From the NCBI GenBank assembly GCA_900552085.1, contig URYB01000004.1, forward strand, positions 1 through 27,011: 27,011 nt of DNA. The letters are read 5' to 3'. The notes below the pieces were generated by a model. That model was not told the DNA's origin. It worked only from the letters and a program-made list of their open reading frames with translations, and searched no databases. The position numbers and the translations under genes are program-made. Below, in pieces: positions 1 to 6,909 of the stretch. This DNA is from an uncultured Lachnobacterium sp. (lineage in GTDB: Bacteria > Bacillota > Clostridia > Lachnospirales > Lachnospiraceae). Numbering within the stretch: position 1 is the stretch's first letter; every line of letters begins with the position of its first letter.

Positions 1-42
1 ACCTCCAAACTGAGTAATTTTATCTTACATCAGTTTGGAGGT
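1..42. repeat. Perfect 12-bp inverted repeat outside the IS left end
   Basis: ACCTCCAAACTG at 1-12 is answered by its exact complement CAGTTTGGAGGT at 31-42 around an 18-base loop. Only three T follow, so it is a poor intrinsic terminator on the + strand. It sits directly outside the likely left end of the insertion sequence. It may be the terminator or operator of a gene lying before the window, or part of the IS target. Nothing here decides between these. Confidence 0.6.
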
Positions 43-82
43 TTACACAAACTTTGGGATACTCCCGAATTAGATGAAAATT

Positions 83-109
83 CAACTTGTGCAAATTTTG
101 CACAAGTTG
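83..109. repeat. 27-bp palindrome behind the transposase gene
   Basis: CAACTTGTGCAAA at 83-95 and TTTGCACAAGTTG at 97-109 are exact complements around a single central T. The site lies inside the IS, between its left end and the transposase stop codon. As RNA it would be a very stable hairpin at the 3' end of the transposase message. It could terminate or protect that message, block read-in from outside, or be a binding site. There is no clear U-run on the transposase strand. Confidence 0.7.
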
Positions 110-142
110 CCGATAATGGAAAAACATACAAATATAAATTTC

Positions 143-1501
143 TCAACTTTCCCAGCAGATATTTCCGAATAAAGCCTGAATAAATAAGGCTTGGGATGCA
201 ATCCATTCTGTTACTTTACTTTTCAGTACAGATGTGATATCTGCTGAAAGCGTTGATATATGTTCTACAAACAGAGCCATAAGGCTCTGCAGTGCATTGG
301 TTAAATCCATGTCCTGGATATCTTCACAGTACATGAAAAACAGTTCGCCATAACTTTTCTGGTCATTCTGGTTCCGGCGGAGCCATTCCAGAACGATATA
401 TCTTGTAAATACAATGGTTGTATGGCTTACCATTGCACCATAATTATGGCTCTGGAATTCAGAGCCCAATTTCAGGAAAGATTTTGATGCCTTGAAAAAA
501 CATTCAATTGACCAGCGGTTTCCGTAAACACGCACAATTTCTGCGTCATTCAGTGAAGTATCCGTGCTCAGAAGATAGAGGCATTCACTTTTTTTATTAC
601 GGTTGCGTACAAATACAATCTTAACCGGAATCCCGGTTTTGGTTGTAACAACAAGGGAACCAAAGATATTTCTGGCACCGGAAAAATCAACGAATTTTTT
701 CAGTCCCGGCAGCGTATATTGTCTGCCGTTATAGGTATAACGCTGTTTCAGCTGCTTTACCATGCCGATTGCATGGATTCCTGTTTCCAGAATCTCTTTG
801 AGCATTGGTTCTGTGGTAAACCAGGTGTCCATAAGCACATAATCAGCCTTTATTCCAGCAGTGAGCACATTCCGGATAAGTTGGATGGCAGCATCCGTTT
901 TATGCATCATACTTGCTTTCCGTATTTTATAGCCGTTTGTCCTATGATCAATGTCATTTGAGACCTCATTATAACGGTTGCTTTCAGAGGCAGAAGACAG
1001 CAGGTTGAATCCGGTCGGGATAAAGCTGTACCCATCTGACCAGCCAAGTGTAAGCAGGGTAAAACCTTTCTGGAACTTATGTTCCACATGGTCATAGACG
1101 CGTGCCAGCAGTTCTACTTTTTTACTGCGGTTACGCTTGATCACGGAGTCGTCCAGAATCAAAACGTTTACCCTTTCCGGACGTGTAAGTCTGTCAAAAG
1201 CAGAAGTCACTTTTACCGCAAGGAGCATCAGAAAGCGGCCCCAGTTGTAGGATACTTCATTCAGGAAGCGATAGTATGTGTTTTTTGAGACCGCCTGTTC
1301 TTTGTGTTTGGAATTCAGGAATCGGAATAGGTTTTTACCCTGAAATACCAGCAGCAACAAAAACTGGAATACTTCATAAGCAGAAACACCACAGGATTTC
1401 GTGATATTGGCCCTGCGAAGCAGTTTTGCAATCTGAAGTTCCTTTAATGCATGAAAAAATTGATTTTCGGTATGGTCATTTGTGTTCATTTGGTTTATCA
1501 T
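143..1501 (-). CDS. IS4-family DDE transposase
   Basis: This 452-residue protein catalyses cut-and-paste movement of the surrounding element. The DDE catalytic triad is visible. The first acidic position is in LDDS (D117/D118), the second is D225 in MDTWF, and the third is E333 within the IS4 signature Y-x2-R-x3-E-x6-K (Y326, R329, E333, K340). The N-terminal 100 residues hold the usual DNA-binding segment. The ATG at 1501-1499 is preceded by AAAGGTG at a good distance, and a TATAAT box lies just inside the IS end. The frame is intact and of normal length, so the enzyme may be active. The family assignment is firm. The subgroup is not determined. Confidence 0.92.
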   Translation of the reverse strand: MINQMNTNDHTENQFFHALKELQIAKLLRRANITKSCGVSAYEVFQFLLLLVFQGKNLFRFLNSKHKEQAVSKNTYYRFLNEVSYNWGRFLMLLAVKVTSAFDRLTRPERVNVLILDDSVIKRNRSKKVELLARVYDHVEHKFQKGFTLLTLGWSDGYSFIPTGFNLLSSASESNRYNEVSNDIDHRTNGYKIRKASMMHKTDAAIQLIRNVLTAGIKADYVLMDTWFTTEPMLKEILETGIHAIGMVKQLKQRYTYNGRQYTLPGLKKFVDFSGARNIFGSLVVTTKTGIPVKIVFVRNRNKKSECLYLLSTDTSLNDAEIVRVYGNRWSIECFFKASKSFLKLGSEFQSHNYGAMVSHTTIVFTRYIVLEWLRRNQNDQKSYGELFFMYCEDIQDMDLTNALQSLMALFVEHISTLSADITSVLKSKVTEWIASQALFIQALFGNICWES

Positions 1502-1560
1502 AAAGTCAGCACCTTTCTTGGTTTTTATTGTTGTGGTGACTTTATTATACCAAAGATTAG

Positions 1561-1992
1561 GTGCTTTTTTATGTCAATGCACCAATTTATTTAATTATTT
1601 TGCTTGAAAATCAAGTGTTTATACCAGATTTACTGGTGGGAAAGTTGAGTAAATTTTATTCGTTAGCAGCTATTATTGCTGTGGGATATCGCATTAATTC
1701 AGAACGGGCAACACAGTTCAGGACATGGGCAACCAAAGTGTTGGATACATTTACAAAGCAAGGTTATGTTCTTGATAAAAGCAGATTGATTAATGGACAG
1801 ATTTTCGACGAAGATTATTTTGAGCATCTTATTGCTGAGATTCAGGAAATCAGAGCAAGTGAGAGAAGATTTTACCAGAAAATCACAGATATATATGCAA
1901 CAGCAGTTGATTATGATAAGAATTCACAGGTGACAAGAGCGTTTTATGCAACAGTTCAGAATAAGATGCATTATGCAGTTAGGTGTTTTTGA
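1561..1992 (+). pseudogene. RhuM-family virulence protein, truncated at both ends
   Basis: Residues from about position 1650 onward match the conserved middle of RhuM/Fic-associated virulence proteins, with segments such as IIAVGYRINS, ATQFRTWATKVL, FDEDYFEHL, IREIRASERRFYQKI-type sequence, and YATVQNKMHYAV. Full-length relatives are about 330 residues. Here the first 60-80 residues are missing on the IS side, and the last 100 or so are lost at about 1980, where the reading passes into an acetyltransferase tail in another frame. The open frame begins with GTG inside the IS end, which cannot be the native start, and it has no ribosome site. It is a remnant, not a working gene. The function of intact RhuM proteins is poorly known. 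Confidence 0.8.
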
Positions 1993-2119
1993 GAATAATG
2001 AATCCGCTTATTATTGCTATAAGGCGGTAGGTTTTGAGGATGTAGCTCAGGAGAAAATAGAAAAGTATACGGTAATGAGAGAAACATGGAATTGCTTAGA
2101 ATTGGAAATGAAATTATAA
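1973..2119 (+). pseudogene. GNAT acetyltransferase, C-terminal remnant 1
   Basis: A frame different from the RhuM fragment reads LGVFENNESAYYCYKAVGF, then runs to a TAA at 2117-2119. This is the last third of a GNAT N-acetyltransferase: the N-x-x-A-x-x-x-Y-x-x-x-GF motif that closes the acetyl-CoA site, then the final strand. There is no start codon with a ribosome site, and the front two thirds are absent. The join with RhuM coding sequence falls at about 1973-1981, where the two frames overlap. This looks like the scar of a deletion. Confidence 0.72.
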
Positions 2120-2197
2120 AGTAGGATTAAAAGAGGAACAGTGCAGCTTGAACTACATGATAAGCAGTGGGATGAGACTGCTGTTCAAACCAGATAA

Positions 2198-2250
2198 ACC
2201 ATAATTAAGTTGAAAAAGGACATAATTATGGTATAATTAGACCATAAATA
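2198..2250 (+). promoter_or_regulatory. Toxin-antitoxin promoter with three operator half-sites
   Basis: The promoter has -35 TTGAAA at 2210-2215, a 16-bp spacer and -10 TATAAT at 2232-2237. Three copies of one 10-base half-site surround it: ACCATAATTA at 2198-2207, its exact complement TAATTATGGT at 2223-2232, and ACCATAAATA at 2241-2250. The -35 box lies between the first two and the -10 box between the last two. A bound antitoxin or toxin-antitoxin complex would therefore cover both boxes. This is the layout expected of autoregulation in Phd/YefM modules. Confidence 0.82.
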
Positions 2251-2264
2251 AGGGGGTGTATAAT

Positions 2265-2525
2265 ATGCCACAAATAATTCCAATTAAAGACTTGAAGAAT
2301 ACATCGGAGATATCTGATATGTGCCACAAGACAGAGGAGCCAATTTATGTTACAAAAAATGGTTATGGCGATATGGTAATTATGAGCATGGAGATTTATG
2401 AGTCAACCATGAGACAGATCGCCATGCACAGAGATATAGAGATATCTGAAAAGCAGATAGAGGCAGGACAGGTAAAAGATGCCAGAACAGCACTCAGAGA
2501 AAAACGGGCAAAGTATGGCTTATAA
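2265..2525 (+). CDS. Type II antitoxin, Phd/YefM family
   Basis: This 86-residue protein has the Phd/YefM layout. The N-terminal DNA-binding part opens with PIKDLKNTSEIS, followed by the EEPIYVTKNGYGDMVIMS core strand and a helical C-terminal tail that would wrap the toxin. The family neutralises a RelE/ParE-type toxin and represses its own promoter. The ATG at 2265 is chosen because AGGGGG at 2251-2256 is eight bases upstream. A GTG at 2256 overlaps that site and is rejected. The toxin gene starts before this gene ends, so the two are translationally coupled. The operator half-sites just upstream fit autorepression. Confidence 0.88.
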   Translation: MPQIIPIKDLKNTSEISDMCHKTEEPIYVTKNGYGDMVIMSMEIYESTMRQIAMHRDIEISEKQIEAGQVKDARTALREKRAKYGL

Positions 2526-2826
2526 ATTGAATGTTACAGAGTATGCCGATGAATTGCTTGATAATCTTGTGTATCATTTGATTTATCGTTTAAAGAATGA
2601 ACAGGCAGCGAAGCATCTGTTAGATAGTATTGATGTTATCTATGACAGGCTGGAGGTCAATCCTTTTCAATTTGCAGAATGTAGAGATACATATCTTGCC
2701 AGGAAAGGGTATCGTGAGGCAGTTGTATCGCAGATGAATTATATTATCGTTTTTGATGTGAGAGCAGACGTTGTAAATGTAGTTGGGATTTTTCACCAGT
2801 TAGAGAATTATCCGAATAAATTGTAA
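2515..2826 (+). CDS. Type II toxin, RelE/ParE superfamily
   Basis: This 103-residue protein has the compact RelE/ParE fold pattern. Two N-terminal helices (ADELLDNLVYHLIYRLKNEQ) are followed by strands with ECRDTYLARKGYREAVV, MNYIIVFDVRADVVNVVGIFHQLENY. Family members either cut mRNA at the ribosome (RelE) or block gyrase (ParE); the sequence alone does not tell which. The ATG at 2515 gives an 11-base overlap with the antitoxin gene. A longer in-frame start at 2479 would lie deep inside the antitoxin and is less likely. The module is small, complete and flanked by two broken acetyltransferase genes, which suggests it arrived by horizontal transfer. Confidence 0.85.
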   Translation: MAYKLNVTEYADELLDNLVYHLIYRLKNEQAAKHLLDSIDVIYDRLEVNPFQFAECRDTYLARKGYREAVVSQMNYIIVFDVRADVVNVVGIFHQLENYPNKL

Positions 2827-2840
2827 TATGTCTGTGGTAG

Positions 2841-3077
2841 AGCAGAGTCCCGACCTATCATAATCCAACGGGGAAAAAGGCTTATATTATGAATATGTAT
2901 ACTGCACCAAAATACAGAAAACAGGGAATTGCAATTCATACACTGGATTTACTTGTAAAAGAAGCAAAGAAACAGGGCGTAACACAGATCACTTTAGAGG
3001 CAACGGAGATGGGACGGCCTTTGTATGAAAAATACGGATTTGTAAAAATGAAAGATGAAATGGAGTTGATGAAATGA
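2841..3077 (+). pseudogene. GNAT acetyltransferase, C-terminal remnant 2
   Basis: From about 2850 the frame reads PTYHNPTGKKAYI and then NMYTAPKYRKQGIA, the strand plus R-x-x-G-x-A acetyl-CoA loop of GNAT enzymes. It ends with LEATEMGRPLYEKYGFVKM. An in-frame TAG at 2838-2840 and the lack of any N-terminal strands show that the first half of the enzyme (about 80 residues) is gone. A 62-residue piece could still be made from the ATG at 2889, but it would lack substrate-binding parts. Its stop overlaps the start of the phosphatase gene as ATGA, so the two once formed an operon. It is a different GNAT lineage from remnant 1. Confidence 0.75.
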
Positions 3078-3655
3078 CAAGAGTATATTTTGTGCGTCAT
3101 GCACAGCCGGATCATGACTGGGAAGAAGACAGAACCAGACCTTTGACGGAAGAAGGAAAGAAAGATTCTGAAATTGTGTTGGAATTTCTAAAGGACAAGA
3201 ACATTGATGCTTTTTACTGTGGTCCATACAAGCGCAGCATGGATACCATTGCAGATGCAGCCGCTTTTTTCCGAAAAGAAATTATAACAGATGAGAGACT
3301 TAGAGAGCGTGAAAAAGGGCCGGATGGAAATAATCATGCGATGTTTCAGAAACGTTGGGCGGACCATGATTATCATGAAGAGGGTGGAGAGTCCCTTGCT
3401 ATGGTTCAGGAACGTAACATAGAAGCCTTAAATGAAATTTTATCAGAAAACGTCGAAAAAGACATTGTGATCGGAACGCATGGCACTGCCCTTAGCACGA
3501 TATTGAATTTCTATGAGAGTAATTTTGGCTGTGAAGATTTCTTAAGAATTATAGATTGGATGCCTTATATCATTGAACTGGATTTCGATGGCAACCAGTT
3601 GGTTGGAAAGCAGGAGCACTGTCATGTAGAGAAAGAATTCAAGGCCAGGAGATAG
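3074..3655 (+). CDS. Histidine phosphatase family protein
   Basis: This 193-residue protein belongs to the phosphoglycerate-mutase-like histidine phosphatases, which remove phosphate through a phospho-histidine. The catalytic motif is the RHA variant (R8-H9-A10) after the first strand VYFV. The conserved second arginine is in YKRSMDTI, and the second histidine is H136 in GTHGTAL. E81 or a nearby acid in the ERLRERE segment would be the proton donor. The substrate is unknown; small sugar or nucleotide phosphates are usual. Its ATG overlaps the stop of the acetyltransferase remnant (ATGA), so translation was coupled. A strong terminator follows at 3727. Confidence 0.85.
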   Translation: MTRVYFVRHAQPDHDWEEDRTRPLTEEGKKDSEIVLEFLKDKNIDAFYCGPYKRSMDTIADAAAFFRKEIITDERLREREKGPDGNNHAMFQKRWADHDYHEEGGESLAMVQERNIEALNEILSENVEKDIVIGTHGTALSTILNFYESNFGCEDFLRIIDWMPYIIELDFDGNQLVGKQEHCHVEKEFKARR

Positions 3656-3726
3656 TGAGATATAGCTCCAGGATGTGCTTTGCAATACGGTGTTATGGCT
3701 AAAGTGGACATGAAACAGAACAAGAT

Positions 3727-3771
3727 AAAAATAGCGGGAAGTCTTATACCATAGGGCTTCCCGCTATTTTT
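3727..3771 (+). terminator. Intrinsic terminator after the phosphatase gene
   Basis: AAAATAGCGGGAAG (3728-3741) pairs perfectly with CTTCCCGCTATTTT (3757-3770) around a 15-base loop, with a T-run at the end of the stem. The A-tract before the stem makes it potentially active in both directions. It separates the phosphatase unit from the BlaI unit. Confidence 0.88.
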
Positions 3772-3826
3772 ATAATTGCAGAAAAGTCAGTATTCTATTT
3801 GTTTAACAGCTTAGTATGAAAAATCA

Positions 3827-3880
3827 TTGACAAAACGGTCTATTCGAGATAGACTATAACCAATCTATTCAGAATAGACC
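3827..3880 (+). promoter_or_regulatory. Promoter and two operator dyads of the BlaI/M56 operon
   Basis: The -35 box is a perfect TTGACA at 3827-3832. Seventeen bases later TAGACT at 3850-3855 can serve as -10. Two dyads built on the same core follow. GTCTAT-tcgag-ATAGAC at 3838-3854 fills the spacer. TCTATTC-a-GAATAGA at 3864-3878 covers the region just after the transcription start. BlaI/MecI dimers bind dyads in just these places, so the downstream repressor probably controls its own operon here. Confidence 0.82.
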
Positions 3881-3900
3881 AAATAGGAGCGTAAAATATC

Positions 3901-4266
3901 ATGGATATTGAATTAGGTGAAGTACAGGCAAAGTTCGCTGACATCATATGGGAAAGAGAACCAATAGCATCAGGAGAACTGACAAAAATCTGTGAGAAAG
4001 AACTGGGATGGAAAAAATCAACGACATATACCGTTCTGAAAAAATTATGTGAAAAAGGAATTTTTCAGAATGTCAACGGAACCGTTATATCAGTAATTTC
4101 GAAAGATGCATTTTATTTTGCCAAAAGCGAGAAGTTTGTAAATGAAAATTATAAGGGATCAATCCCAACATTTTTGGCAGCGTTCACGAGCAGAAGGAAA
4201 CTTTCAAAAAAAGACATTGACGAGATACAGGAGATGATTGATAAAATCAGGGAGAATGAAAAATGA
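3901..4266 (+). CDS. BlaI/MecI/CopY family transcriptional repressor
   Basis: This 121-residue protein has the BlaI winged helix in its first 75 residues: FADIIWEREPIASGEL, then the recognition helix KKSTTYTVLKKLCEKG and the wing. A C-terminal dimerisation helix region follows. The family represses its operon until an M56 sensor protease on the membrane triggers its cleavage. AGGAG at 3885-3889 supports the start. The stop overlaps the start of the M56 gene (ATGA), giving a coupled repressor-sensor pair. Nothing in the window is a beta-lactamase, so the signal need not be a beta-lactam. Confidence 0.9.
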   Translation: MDIELGEVQAKFADIIWEREPIASGELTKICEKELGWKKSTTYTVLKKLCEKGIFQNVNGTVISVISKDAFYFAKSEKFVNENYKGSIPTFLAAFTSRRKLSKKDIDEIQEMIDKIRENEK

Positions 4267-5747
4267 GAGAAGTATTTGCTGCAATTCTTGATAATGCAAT
4301 GGTTGCCGGCATTATGATTTTGGTTATAGTTCTTATCCGCGTTTTTATGAGAAAAATGCCAAAGTTCATATGTCCGCTATTATGGGGATTGGTTGGGATA
4401 AAATTATTAATTCCATTTGACATTCGTAGTGCATTTGGGCTGCTTCCGGGTGACAAGATCGTGGAATACAGTGGTCAGGAGCAGGCACCTGTTATCGTAA
4501 AAACCGGTTTGCGTATGGTGGATGAAGGCACAAATCATTTTATTGGGAATAACATAAATTCGCCATCCGCTACCCGGGTGCAGGGGAATTTTTATGATGT
4601 ATGTGTTTATCTTTGGCTGGCAGGAATCTTCGTATTATTCTTGTATATGCTTATTTCGTGTATTGTGATGCGAAAAGTGACTTCCTGTTCGGTTGCTGTA
4701 GAAGAAAATGTGCGTATTTGTGATGAGATTAATCGCCCGTTTTTACTGGGAATAATAAGAGCGCAGATATATCTTCCATCAGGTATTGAAAAAGATAAAT
4801 ACGAGTACATCGTAGCACATGAGAAAATGCACATAAAACGGGGAGACCATATATGGAAAATATCAGGGTTTTTCCTGCTTAGTATCTATTGGTTTCATCC
4901 GCTTTGCTGGCTTGCATATTATCTGTTTTGCAAAGATGTGGAATTTGCCTGTGACGAAAAAGTGATCAGCGGACGGGATTCTTTGTGGAGGGCAAATTAC
5001 TGCCAGACTTTATTAGAATGTAGTACGAACCGTAGAAAAATTATGTTTGTTCCACTGGGATTCGGAGAGGTAGGCGTAAAGGAGAGGGTGAAAAAAGTTA
5101 TGGGATATAAAAAGACAAAAATCAGCATTGCAATTTTTCTTATACTGATTTGCGGTATCACTGTGATCTGTTTTGGAACCCGACATAATGGTTTGGGTGA
5201 TACAAATAATTCCGATAAACGGAAAGAGACAGTCGATAATAAAAGCACAGAGCAGGAGGAAATTGTCGGACAAAAACCGACGATAAACCTTGACGATTAT
5301 CCGGGCGCAGATGGTACGCATTTATACTACGCAGATGAAAATAAAATTATTTTTGCGGATTATTATGGGCTATTTGTTTACGACACAGAGAATCATAAAT
5401 ACATACAAAGTGTTGATTTAAAACCGATTGGCTGTGACAAAACAAAGGGGGATGATGCATGCGAGATAGCGGTCAATAAAGACGGAACGAAAGTATATTT
5501 ACATGTTATGTCGGATGAGGAAAACATGTATGAATACTCTGTCGAAAATAATACATTTGTAAAAAAGAAGTATGCCCTTGACGAGAACGACTTGTATAAA
5601 GGAATTATCGATGACTCTGGATCGGAGGCAAATTTTACGACAAGTACAGGAAAAAAGAACTCCTGTTATATTGTAAATGGATATAGTAATCCATTGGGGG
5701 GGAACTTGGGTATATACGATATGATCCGGATGCTGACTATGATTTAG
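4263..5747 (+). CDS. BlaR1-like M56 membrane metallopeptidase, frameshifted near its end
   Basis: This is the sensor partner of the BlaI repressor. Hydrophobic segments lie near residues 12-30, 37-52, 115-133, 203-222 and 283-301. The zinc site is H186-E187-x-x-H190 in AHEKMHIKRGDH, with E227 and the CDE box (C230-D231-E232) downstream. The protease domain faces the cytoplasm and would cut or trigger cutting of the repressor. Residues from about 335 form an extracellular domain with repeated Y-x-Y/F-D strands (YYGLFVYD, KVYLHVMSDEEN). It lacks the penicillin-binding domain of BlaR1, so the signal is unknown. The reading frame goes astray at a run of seven G (5696-5702) and stops 14 codons later. 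The rest of the domain continues in another frame to 6109. The intact protein would be about 615 residues. Confidence 0.85.
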   Translation: MREVFAAILDNAMVAGIMILVIVLIRVFMRKMPKFICPLLWGLVGIKLLIPFDIRSAFGLLPGDKIVEYSGQEQAPVIVKTGLRMVDEGTNHFIGNNINSPSATRVQGNFYDVCVYLWLAGIFVLFLYMLISCIVMRKVTSCSVAVEENVRICDEINRPFLLGIIRAQIYLPSGIEKDKYEYIVAHEKMHIKRGDHIWKISGFFLLSIYWFHPLCWLAYYLFCKDVEFACDEKVISGRDSLWRANYCQTLLECSTNRRKIMFVPLGFGEVGVKERVKKVMGYKKTKISIAIFLILICGITVICFGTRHNGLGDTNNSDKRKETVDNKSTEQEEIVGQKPTINLDDYPGADGTHLYYADENKIIFADYYGLFVYDTENHKYIQSVDLKPIGCDKTKGDDACEIAVNKDGTKVYLHVMSDEENMYEYSVENNTFVKKKYALDENDLYKGIIDDSGSEANFTTSTGKKNSCYIVNGYSNPLGGNLGIYDMIRMLTMI

Positions 5748-6109
5748 TATTTCCGTTATTTGTAGCAGATGATTTGAAAAATGCGGCTTATTTCAATCGT
5801 TCGGATATCTATGATATCGTCCGGGCTGAGATAAATTATGATGGAAAGCATTATGTATGTGAGGACAGGAAAGTGCTTGCAGATATTCAAACAGGCTATG
5901 CAAATGCGGAAAAAGGATATGGTATGTCAGCCTGCCCATTTACATATGTGATGTATTTAACGAGGGGGGATGGAACCGTCGGCATGGTGATACCGGCAAT
6001 GGATAGCTGCAAAGCCTGCATTATGGGGGATGGCTGGTATGAGAAGAATAATTCAATTTCAATGAGTGTTTACGATATGATTGAAAAGGGGTTGTTTCAG
6101 GTTCAGTAG
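5702..6109 (+). pseudogene. Frame-shifted C-terminal part of the M56 sensor
   Basis: Directly after the G7 run, the second frame reads GELGYIRYDPDADYDLVFP and continues for about 135 codons to the TAG at 6107-6109. It completes the sensor domain of the upstream gene. An internal ATG at 5774 has no ribosome site, so this is not a separate gene. One additional G (a run of eight), or a -1 slip during transcription or translation, would restore a single protein. It may be a real mutation, a phase-variable switch, or a sequencing error in a homopolymer. Confidence 0.8.
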
Positions 6110-6154
6110 TTTTTTGGTATATCTTGAATTCTATAAGACTAAATTCTGGAAAAC

Positions 6155-6163
6155 TGCTATAAT
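6155..6163 (+). promoter_or_regulatory. Extended -10 promoter of the fic gene
   Basis: TGCTATAAT is a perfect extended -10 element (TGnTATAAT). No convincing -35 box lies 16-18 bases upstream, which extended -10 promoters tolerate. The start of the fic coding sequence is about 58 bases downstream, behind AAAGGA at about 6207. Confidence 0.6.
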
Positions 6164-6220
6164 TAGATTAATGAAGTAGAGAATAAGTATGGAGATTGTA
6201 GTATTCGGAAAGGAATAATT

Positions 6221-6826
6221 ATGACTTTAGAAAATAAACTCAATATTTCGGATTCCACGGAACTGGCCAGAATGGAAGAAAAGATAAGTAAGAAAAAAGC
6301 AGTTGAATTATTTGAAAATGAATACCTGAATCAATATGAAGTTGGAACCTTTCAGATGCTGGCAGCGATTCATAAGTACCTATTTGATGAGATCTATGAT
6401 TTTGCCGGAAAAATACGAACGGTAAACATTGCAAAAGGTAATTTCCGATTTGCACCAGTGATGTATCTTAAGACAGCAATTGAGAACATTGAGAAAATGC
6501 CGCAGACAACATTTGATGAAATTATTGAAAAGTATGTTGAGATGAATATTGCGCATCCGTTTCGGGAAGGCAATGGACGAAGCACAAGAATATGGCTGGA
6601 TTTAATATTGAAAAAAGAAGTAAACAAGGACATTGATTGGAGTACTGTTGATAAAGAAGATTATCTGCTTGCGATGGAAAGAAGCCCGATTAAAGATATC
6701 GAGATAAAATACATTTTAAAGCAGGCTTTGACGGACAAAGTTGATGATAGGGAAGTGTATATGAAAGGCATTGATCACAGTTATTATTATGAAGGTTATG
6801 CTGTGTATAAGGCACAGGATTTATAA
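6221..6826 (+). CDS. fic: Class III Fic AMP-transferase (adenylyltransferase)
   Basis: This 201-residue protein carries the canonical catalytic loop HPFREGNGRS at residues 112-121, with H112 the base and R120 binding phosphate. Such enzymes transfer AMP from ATP to hydroxyl side chains of target proteins. The inhibitory motif (S/T)xxxE(G/N) is present at the C-terminus as SYYYEG (S187, E191, G192). That makes it a class III, self-inhibited Fic protein like NmFic of Neisseria, whose relatives modify gyrase and topoisomerase IV. The target here is unknown. No separate antitoxin is needed or seen. It has its own promoter. The SWIM protein gene follows after 83 bases with no terminator, so the two may share a message. 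Confidence 0.92.
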   Translation: MTLENKLNISDSTELARMEEKISKKKAVELFENEYLNQYEVGTFQMLAAIHKYLFDEIYDFAGKIRTVNIAKGNFRFAPVMYLKTAIENIEKMPQTTFDEIIEKYVEMNIAHPFREGNGRSTRIWLDLILKKEVNKDIDWSTVDKEDYLLAMERSPIKDIEIKYILKQALTDKVDDREVYMKGIDHSYYYEGYAVYKAQDL

Positions 6827-6909
6827 GCATGGATGGTTCATAATGATTAACAGGATATGCGGGAACAGGCATTTTGTTCCTGAAAAGAAAATGGATGATG
6901 GGAAACAAT

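Larger units (their letters stand above)
45..1564 (-). mobile_element. IS4-family insertion sequence, about 1.52 kb
   Basis: The element carries one transposase gene on the - strand. Candidate imperfect terminal repeats are ACACAAACTTTGGGATA at 45-61 and TATACCAAAGATTAGGTGC at 1546-1564. The complement of the right end shares CTTTGG.ATA with the left end. No direct target duplication could be recognised, so the exact ends are uncertain by several bases. The length fits the IS4 family (about 1.2-1.8 kb). On the right the element runs straight into a truncated RhuM-type gene, so insertion or later deletion has removed the front of that gene. Confidence 0.75.

Noticed and set aside
1572..1577. 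TTGACA on the - strand outside the IS right end as -35 box of the transposase.
   Set aside because: It is 22 bases from the TATAAT box, too far for a normal promoter.
2829..2856. GTGGTAGAGCA looks like the D-arm of a tRNA.
   Set aside because: No anticodon stem, T-arm (GGTTCGA) or acceptor pairing follows. The next bases clearly code for the acetyltransferase segment PTYHNPTGKKAYI.
4263..4456. Open frames on the - strand across the BlaI/M56, pan and MMPL genes.
   Set aside because: They lack ribosome sites and recognisable domains and lie opposite well-supported genes. They reflect codon bias of the + strand genes.
5774..6109. A separate 111-residue gene after the M56 gene.
   Set aside because: No ribosome site precedes it, and its frame extends back without a stop to the G7 run. 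It is the end of the sensor domain.
6858..6878. Small inverted repeat GGAACA/TGTTCC between fic and the SWIM gene.
   Set aside because: Only six pairs and no T-run. Too weak to call a terminator or operator.
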